NCBI RefSeq assembly: GCF_009914335.1
Contig: NZ_CP043925.1
Coordinates: forward strand, 3,224,001-3,288,000
Direction of reading: 5' to 3'
Source of the DNA: Proteus columbae
Lineage (GTDB): Bacteria > Pseudomonadota > Gammaproteobacteria > Enterobacterales > Enterobacteriaceae
Length of the DNA: 64,000 bases
The notes beneath the pieces are model-generated. The model searched no databases. It had not been told where the DNA came from and was given only the letters and a program-made list of their open reading frames with translations. Shown in pieces: positions 59,173 to 64,000 of this stretch; within the stretch, counting starts at the first letter, position 1; the number at the start of each line of letters is the position of its first letter. Both the position numbers and the translations under genes were made by a program.

Positions 59173-60702
59173 TTAATATTGTTCTTTAATTTGAAAGACT
59201 GAAACTTTATCCGTTAAGTTTTGTGCTTTCTCATCTAAGATCATTGTTGATGTTGCACCTTGTTCAACCAAGGCCGCATTTTGCTGTACAACAGAATCCA
59301 TTTGGTTAATTGCGACAGCAATTTGTTCGATCCCGACTTTTTGCTCTTCTGATGCAATACTAATGCCCTGCATAATATCGCTGACTTTAGTAATAGAAGA
59401 GACTATCTCTTGCATATGCTCACCCGTTTTATTAACTAACTCACGGCCATGAGCCACATCAGCAACGGATTCTCTGATAATTTGATTAATTTCACGCGCA
59501 GCATCTGCACTTCTTGCTGCTAAATTTCTCACTTCTGTTGCAACAACAGTAAATCCACGGCCTTGCTCACCTGCACGCGCCGCTTCAACGGCTGCGTTTA
59601 ATGCCAGAATATTGGTTTGGCTTGCTATGTTATTAACCACATCATTGATTTCAGCAACTTTTAATGTTCCTACCTCAATTTTCTTCATTGAGTTAATCGC
59701 ATCATTCATAATGTTAGAACCATCAATCGCTAAATCGCGTGTTTCTGCGGTAATGGAGTTTGCTAAAATCGCATTATCCGTATTATTCACTACTGCGATT
59801 TTTATCTCTTCCATACTTGCTGCTGTTTGTTGTAAAGCACTTGCTTGCTCCTCAGTACGAGAAGAGAGATCTTGGTTGCCAGAAGCAATTTCTGCCGAAC
59901 CTTTTTTGATCTCTAGCGCTTCTTCTTTAACAAGTTGAATAGTCGATGTTAGCGAAGTTTGCATATCCCCTACATTAGAGAACAAAGTTCCAAACTCATC
60001 ATTTCGTTTCTTAGGTAGAGTGAAACTTAAATCTCCCTCCCCCACTTTTTGTAAAATCGAAGACAATGTATTGAGATTGAAGATAAAAGTTTTGTTTATC
60101 CAACGAATAACCATATAAAGCAGAGAAAGGATAATGGCTAACGCAATAATCGAGGTATAAATAGAAAGATGAACCATCCAAGCTTGCTGTGTTTTAATAT
60201 CATCATTCACAGCTTTAGTGATCATAAGATATTCATCAAAGAGATCAGATAAACGATTAAAGTCACCAGAGAGGTTTGATTCTGTGTAATCTAGCGTATC
60301 GATAGGTGCAATAAGTTCATCTAGAAGATAATAGAATAACACTGATAGTTGTTCTGAATTACGTTGAGCGTCAGGACTTATCTTCTTCACGCCTACCCAA
60401 TGTGCGATAGTCGCTTTTGATTTTGTCGCCAACTCTTTCGCTTCAGCAACAAGTGATTTAATTGTTTCTTGCTTATTCTCATCCGTCATTGTTTTCAACA
60501 ACATTAGGTAGTTGACGTGAGAACGAATGGTCGCTAATTCATACCTTGCTTCTTGAACACTATTCAATCTGGTATTCAAAGAATCCAATGATGCGAAGTT
60601 CTCTTGCATTCTATAAATAAAAAATGACGACAATACAGATGATAATAAGAAAATGGCTAATAATATGATAGAACCTACTTTAGCTGATCTTTCAATACTC
60701 AT
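59173..60702 (-). CDS. Methyl-accepting chemotaxis protein, copy 1
   Basis: 509 aa from the ATG at 60702 (GGTGGA upstream); the ATG at 60735 is less likely. TM1 about 11-31, a periplasmic four-helix-type sensor about 32-183, TM2 about 184-206, then HAMP and the cytoplasmic signalling domain. The hairpin tip ILALNAAVEAARAGEQGRGF is standard. The protein ends VFQIKEQY with no NWETF-type pentapeptide, so CheR/CheB docking would need another receptor. Ligand unknown. Close paralogue of the next gene. Confidence 0.92.
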   Translation of the reverse strand: MSIERSAKVGSIILLAIFLLSSVLSSFFIYRMQENFASLDSLNTRLNSVQEARYELATIRSHVNYLMLLKTMTDENKQETIKSLVAEAKELATKSKATIAHWVGVKKISPDAQRNSEQLSVLFYYLLDELIAPIDTLDYTESNLSGDFNRLSDLFDEYLMITKAVNDDIKTQQAWMVHLSIYTSIIALAIILSLLYMVIRWINKTFIFNLNTLSSILQKVGEGDLSFTLPKKRNDEFGTLFSNVGDMQTSLTSTIQLVKEEALEIKKGSAEIASGNQDLSSRTEEQASALQQTAASMEEIKIAVVNNTDNAILANSITAETRDLAIDGSNIMNDAINSMKKIEVGTLKVAEINDVVNNIASQTNILALNAAVEAARAGEQGRGFTVVATEVRNLAARSADAAREINQIIRESVADVAHGRELVNKTGEHMQEIVSSITKVSDIMQGISIASEEQKVGIEQIAVAINQMDSVVQQNAALVEQGATSTMILDEKAQNLTDKVSVFQIKEQY

Positions 60703-60911
60703 GAAATAATCCACCCCGGTAATAAAGTGATACAAATGTACTCATTTATCGGCACGAAATAGATTTTATTTACTTATTAATCAGAATTATCGATACAAAC
60801 ACTTATTACAGTTTTCAATCAATGATTACGACTAGTTTTTTATACTGATATTCATATTTTAACTTTGATAATATATCACAATGAAATAATATTTTAGTGT
60901 TATTAATAAGT

Positions 60912-60963
60912 TAAAAATAAAACAGCGCACTTCAATACAATAATTCAAAGTGAGCTGTTTTAA
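60912..60963 (-). terminator. Terminator after the second chemoreceptor gene
   Basis: AAAACAGC-CACTT / AAGTG-GCTGTTTT stem, followed by TATTTTT on the minus strand. It separates the two receptor genes, so each has its own transcript end. Confidence 0.7.
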
Positions 60964-60969
60964 TCGTTA

Positions 60970-62496
60970 TTACATCGATTCCTCAATCTGAAATACCGCT
61001 ACATTATCCATCAATACCTGCGCTTTTTCGTCTAACATCATCGTTGAAGATGCGCCTTGATCCACTAAAGAGGCGTTTTGTTGCACAACCGTATCCATCT
61101 GATTAATCGCCACCGCAATTTGTTCAATACCAATCCGTTGCTCTTCAGAAGCGAGACTTATCCCTTGCATAATATTATTTACTTTTGTAATTGAAGAAAC
61201 GATCTCTTGCATATGTTTTCCCGTTTTATTAACGAGAGCGGTTCCTTCTGCGACATCTTTTATAGATGCTTTTAATATCTGGCTGATCTCTTTTGCAGCA
61301 TCTGCACTTTTGGCTGCTAAATTTCTTACTTCAGCCGCAACAACGGTAAAACCTCGCCCTTGTTCCCCTGCTCTCGCCGCTTCTACTGCTGCATTTAGCG
61401 CTAAAATATTCGTTTGACTCGCAAGATTATTAATCACTTCGTTAATCTCACCCACTTTTAACGCGCCTTGCTCTATTTTTTTCATCGATGAGATAGCTTC
61501 TTTCATTACACTAGCACCATCTATAACGATGTCATTGGATTGATTAATAATCTCATTGGCTTCTTGAGTATTTTCGGTGTTATTGGCTACTGCGGTTTTA
61601 ATCTCTTCCATACTGGCTGCGGTTTGTTGTAATGCACTAGCTTGCTCTTCAGTACGAGCAGAGAGCTCCTGATTACCTGATGCAATTTCAGAAGCCCCTC
61701 GTTTTATCTCTAACGTTTCTCTTTTTACGGTAAGAATGGTAGAAGTTAACGCTTTTTGCATATCACTCACATGTGAAAATAACTCACCAAATTCATCTTT
61801 TTTCATTTTAGGTAAATCGAAAACTAATTCCCCTTTACCAACTTTATTTAACACATTAGACAACGTATTAAGGTTATAAATAAAAGTTTTGTTTATCCAA
61901 CGAATAACAAAGTATAAAATAACGGATAGAATTAATAAGGATATGAGAGTGGAATAAATAGAAAGCTGAACCATCGTATCTTGTCTATTTCTGAGCCCAA
62001 CACTATTTTTGGCTTTAACAGAAACATAGTTATCAAATAAATTATTTAATCTATCAAAATCATTGGCAAACTCTGTATCCTTTATATGTATTGCTTCTGA
62101 GCCATTTGACGCAATCAAGAGTCTATCAATTAGGCTATAAAATAACTTTGCTATTTCATCTGCACTTTTTTGTGCTTCTACTGTGACTTTCTTTTCTTTT
62201 ACCCATATATCCATTGCATGTTTAGCACTTACCGCAATTTTTTTGTTTTTCTCAATAATTTCAGCATCTTTAGCATTTGTTTCGGCGGTATCTTGTATCA
62301 GAAAATTCACATTAGAACGCATAATCGCTAATTGATAACGCGCCATCAAAACATCGGTGTAACGTGTCAATAATACTTCAACTTGAGTAAAATTATTTTT
62401 CATTTTATAGATGAAAAATGTAGATAATGCAGAGGATAAAATAAAAATTAATAACAGTAAAGATGTGCCTATTTTAGCACTTTGTTTAATACTCAT
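60970..62496 (-). CDS. Methyl-accepting chemotaxis protein, copy 2
   Basis: 508 aa, same layout as copy 1: TM1 (about 10-30), periplasmic helical sensor, TM2 (about 185-207), HAMP, signalling domain with ILALNAAVEAARAGEQGRGF. Signalling domains are nearly identical between the copies; sensor domains are more diverged, pointing to duplication followed by ligand divergence. It ends VFQIEESM, again without the pentapeptide tether. Confidence 0.92.
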   Translation of the reverse strand: MSIKQSAKIGTSLLLLIFILSSALSTFFIYKMKNNFTQVEVLLTRYTDVLMARYQLAIMRSNVNFLIQDTAETNAKDAEIIEKNKKIAVSAKHAMDIWVKEKKVTVEAQKSADEIAKLFYSLIDRLLIASNGSEAIHIKDTEFANDFDRLNNLFDNYVSVKAKNSVGLRNRQDTMVQLSIYSTLISLLILSVILYFVIRWINKTFIYNLNTLSNVLNKVGKGELVFDLPKMKKDEFGELFSHVSDMQKALTSTILTVKRETLEIKRGASEIASGNQELSARTEEQASALQQTAASMEEIKTAVANNTENTQEANEIINQSNDIVIDGASVMKEAISSMKKIEQGALKVGEINEVINNLASQTNILALNAAVEAARAGEQGRGFTVVAAEVRNLAAKSADAAKEISQILKASIKDVAEGTALVNKTGKHMQEIVSSITKVNNIMQGISLASEEQRIGIEQIAVAINQMDTVVQQNASLVDQGASSTMMLDEKAQVLMDNVAVFQIEESM

Positions 62497-62913
62497 AATA
62501 AAAATACCTATATGTACATATCGATAAACTTTATTTTTTATCGACGAAGTTATTTTTTTATTTAATTATCGTTGATACATATAAGTTAATAATTTTTATT
62601 TAAAAATTTTTATTCTATAAATAACCACTAATCATATTTTAAATAAATCACGCTTTATTCTTATTTTATAAAATAATGCAACCAATAATGTTAATAATAA
62701 ATACGCTATTTTTTATCAATCACGCATTACTTTATTGGGTAGCCAATATCTGCTGATGCTTTTCATCGATTACTCCTACACTCTATTATTCATAAAAGTA
62801 TAAATAGTTTTATTTTCAATAAGTAACAACCGTACTATCTCATTTTGAGAACGATGATATAATATGCGCCATGACCTTAAAAAACTCTGATGATTTACGG
62901 AGCTTAACTTTTT
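62497..62913. other. Non-coding region between the chemoreceptor and HAD genes
   Basis: 417 bp, AT-rich, divergent promoters expected. TATAAT at 62858-62863 is a possible -10 for the HAD gene, without a good -35. Otherwise nothing recognised. Confidence 0.45.
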
Positions 62914-63588
62914 ATGCAACCTCAGTTTGAAAACTCAAAAAACACCGTAAAAACATTATCAGTGTTTGATTTTGATGGCACGCTAACCTATCACGACAGT
63001 TTTATTCCTTTTTTAAAGTTTGCTTTTGGTAAACGTAAATTTTCACGCCGTTTGATTAAGATGGTATTGCCCACATTACGTTGCTTTAGACGCAAACTCA
63101 CTCGTGATGAATTAAAGGAAGTACTTATTAAAACCTTTTTAACCAACATTGATGAGAAATGGTTAAAAGAAAAAGCCGAAGCCTTCTGCCAACTTTACTG
63201 GGCTAAACTAATGCGCCCTACCGGTTTATTAGCCGTTGCTGAAGAGGTGAACAGTCACGCTGAAGTCACCATTTGTTCAGCATCACCAGCAATGGTATTA
63301 CAACCCTTTGCTGATCGCTTAGGTATTAAATTAATTGGTACAACGCTCGAAGTTGTTGAAGGTGTATTAACGGGGAAAATTATTGGTAATAACTGTCGCT
63401 GTGGTGAAAAAATTAAGCGGTTAGAAAGTGTTTATGGGGATCTCACTCAATATCATTTAAGAGCTTGGGGTGATTCTCGTGGTGATCATGAACTGCTTTT
63501 TGCAGCGCAAGATCCTCATTGGCGCCACTTTCATACAGGTAAAAGTAAATCGAAAAAATCACCCATAAAGATAGAAACAAAAAAATAA
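62914..63588 (+). CDS. HAD-superfamily phosphatase, subfamily IB
   Basis: 224 aa. Motif I DFDGTLTYHDSF (nucleophile Asp and acid-base Asp; FDFDGTLT), motif II ICSASP (Ser), motif III Lys in CRCGEKIKRL, motif IV WGDSRGDHELL. This is the TIGR01490-like HAD-IB pattern shared with phosphoserine phosphatase-like enzymes. The C-terminus is a short Lys/Ser-rich tail. Substrate unknown. GGAG lies upstream of the ATG. Confidence 0.88.
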   Translation: MQPQFENSKNTVKTLSVFDFDGTLTYHDSFIPFLKFAFGKRKFSRRLIKMVLPTLRCFRRKLTRDELKEVLIKTFLTNIDEKWLKEKAEAFCQLYWAKLMRPTGLLAVAEEVNSHAEVTICSASPAMVLQPFADRLGIKLIGTTLEVVEGVLTGKIIGNNCRCGEKIKRLESVYGDLTQYHLRAWGDSRGDHELLFAAQDPHWRHFHTGKSKSKKSPIKIETKK

Positions 63589-63610
63589 TCTTACCCACAA
63601 AATTGAGCAC

Positions 63611-63639
63611 AAAAAAACCCTCGATTAACGAGGGTTTTT
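63611..63639. terminator. Bidirectional terminator between the HAD gene and terE
   Basis: AAACCCTCG-ATTAA-CGAGGGTTT with A-run before and T-run after, between convergent genes. Confidence 0.9.
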
Positions 63640-63678
63640 ACTATGCACTATGTACTATATGTACTAATAGTGTAGAGA

Positions 63679-64000
63679 TTAGATATTCACGCCGTGTTGT
63701 GATGCTAATGCACCTAAACCACCCGCAAAACCTTGACCTACAGCTTTAAATTTCCACTCTGTACCATGGCGATATAACTCACCAAAGATCATTGCAGTTT
63801 CTGTAGATGCATCTTCAGAAAGATCAAAGCGTGCAATTTCAGTATTATTGTCGTTATTGAAAACGCGCATAAAACTGTTGCTCACCATACCGAAGTTTTG
63901 TTTACGATTCTCAGCATCATAAATAGTGACTGCGAATACCAATTTTTTCACTTCAGCAGGGACTTTTGATAGGGTGATTTTTACTTGCTCATCATCACCA
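63679..64000 (-). CDS. terE: Tellurium-resistance protein TerE, C-terminal part, cut by window edge
   Basis: 107 codons are visible, running off the right edge. [19 protein letters not shown], then [18 protein letters not shown] and [14 protein letters not shown], and the end [14 protein letters not shown], follow TerE rather than TerD (which ends QYGINAS). TerD/TerE are Ca2+-binding stress-response proteins of the ter operon. The remaining ter genes would lie to the right. An ATG at 63951 is internal to the gene and not its start. Confidence 0.9.
   Translation of the reverse strand, partial: GDDEQVKITLSKVPAEVKKLVFAVTIYDAENRKQNFGMVSNSFMRVFNNDNNTEIARFDLSEDASTETAMIFGELYRHGTEWKFKAVGQGFAGGLGALASQHGVNI

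Overview
The window is chromosomal DNA from a low-GC member of the Enterobacterales, most likely Proteus. It keeps the enteric neighbourhood around parE-yqiA-cpdA-nudF / tolC-ygiB-ygiC / ribB / ubiK / hldE-glnE-ygiF / ygiM-cca / folB / plsY / tsaD / rpsU-dnaG-rpoD / ileX. AT-rich codon use and a Pta-like subtilase autotransporter at the left edge fit Proteus mirabilis or a close relative. The species is inferred from remembered protein similarity, not from a search.

Layout. 1-11.2 kb (mostly minus strand): start of an autotransporter protease gene, then ftsP, plsC, parC, parE, yqiA, cpdA and nudF. 11.3-15.1 kb (plus): tolC behind a mar-box promoter, ygiB, ygiC. 15.1-16.9 kb: a ccdAB toxin-antitoxin pair and ygiD. 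17-18.5 kb: ribB under an FMN riboswitch, and ubiK. 18.6-22.6 kb: an alpha-glucoside PTS cassette (GH4 phospho-glucosidase, EIICB, divergent GntR regulator). 22.7-36.8 kb: hldE, glnE, ygiF, ygiM, cca, folB, plsY, tsaD and the rpsU-dnaG-rpoD operon. 37.1 kb: tRNA-Ile2(CAU).

37.1-52.8 kb is a tandem integration array in that tRNA. The 45-bp 3' end of the tRNA occurs three times in direct orientation. The first unit (1.7 kb) carries one gene for a protein with two zinc ribbons and a phospholipase-D-like motif. The second unit (13.9 kb) encodes an integrase, an AlpA-like regulator, a helicase next to an iteron cluster, and a complete HK97-type head and packaging set (capsid, protease, portal, gp6-like connector, HNH, TerS, TerL), with no tail or lysis genes. 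This is the layout of a capsid-forming phage-inducible chromosomal island (cf-PICI): a satellite that makes its own heads and borrows tails from a helper phage. It also holds a candidate structured leader RNA before the capsid gene and small regulators (BRO-N, Icd-like, DUF4222-like, YlcI/YnfO-like).

52.8-64 kb (accessory): an unrecognised gene beside the last att copy, a bestrophin-like yneE, a deletion-scarred cytochrome bd/CIO remnant, a ydeP-type molybdopterin oxidoreductase with a convergent LysR gene that lacks an ordinary start codon, two tandem chemoreceptor genes, a HAD-IB phosphatase, and the 3' part of terE.

Most notable points: the cf-PICI-like island and its tandem cargo cassette; a ParC of 985 residues whose C-terminal DNA-wrapping domain is duplicated; Ile at the ParC quinolone-resistance position equivalent to E. 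coli Ser80; the candidate origin and leader RNA in the island; and the cytochrome remnant.
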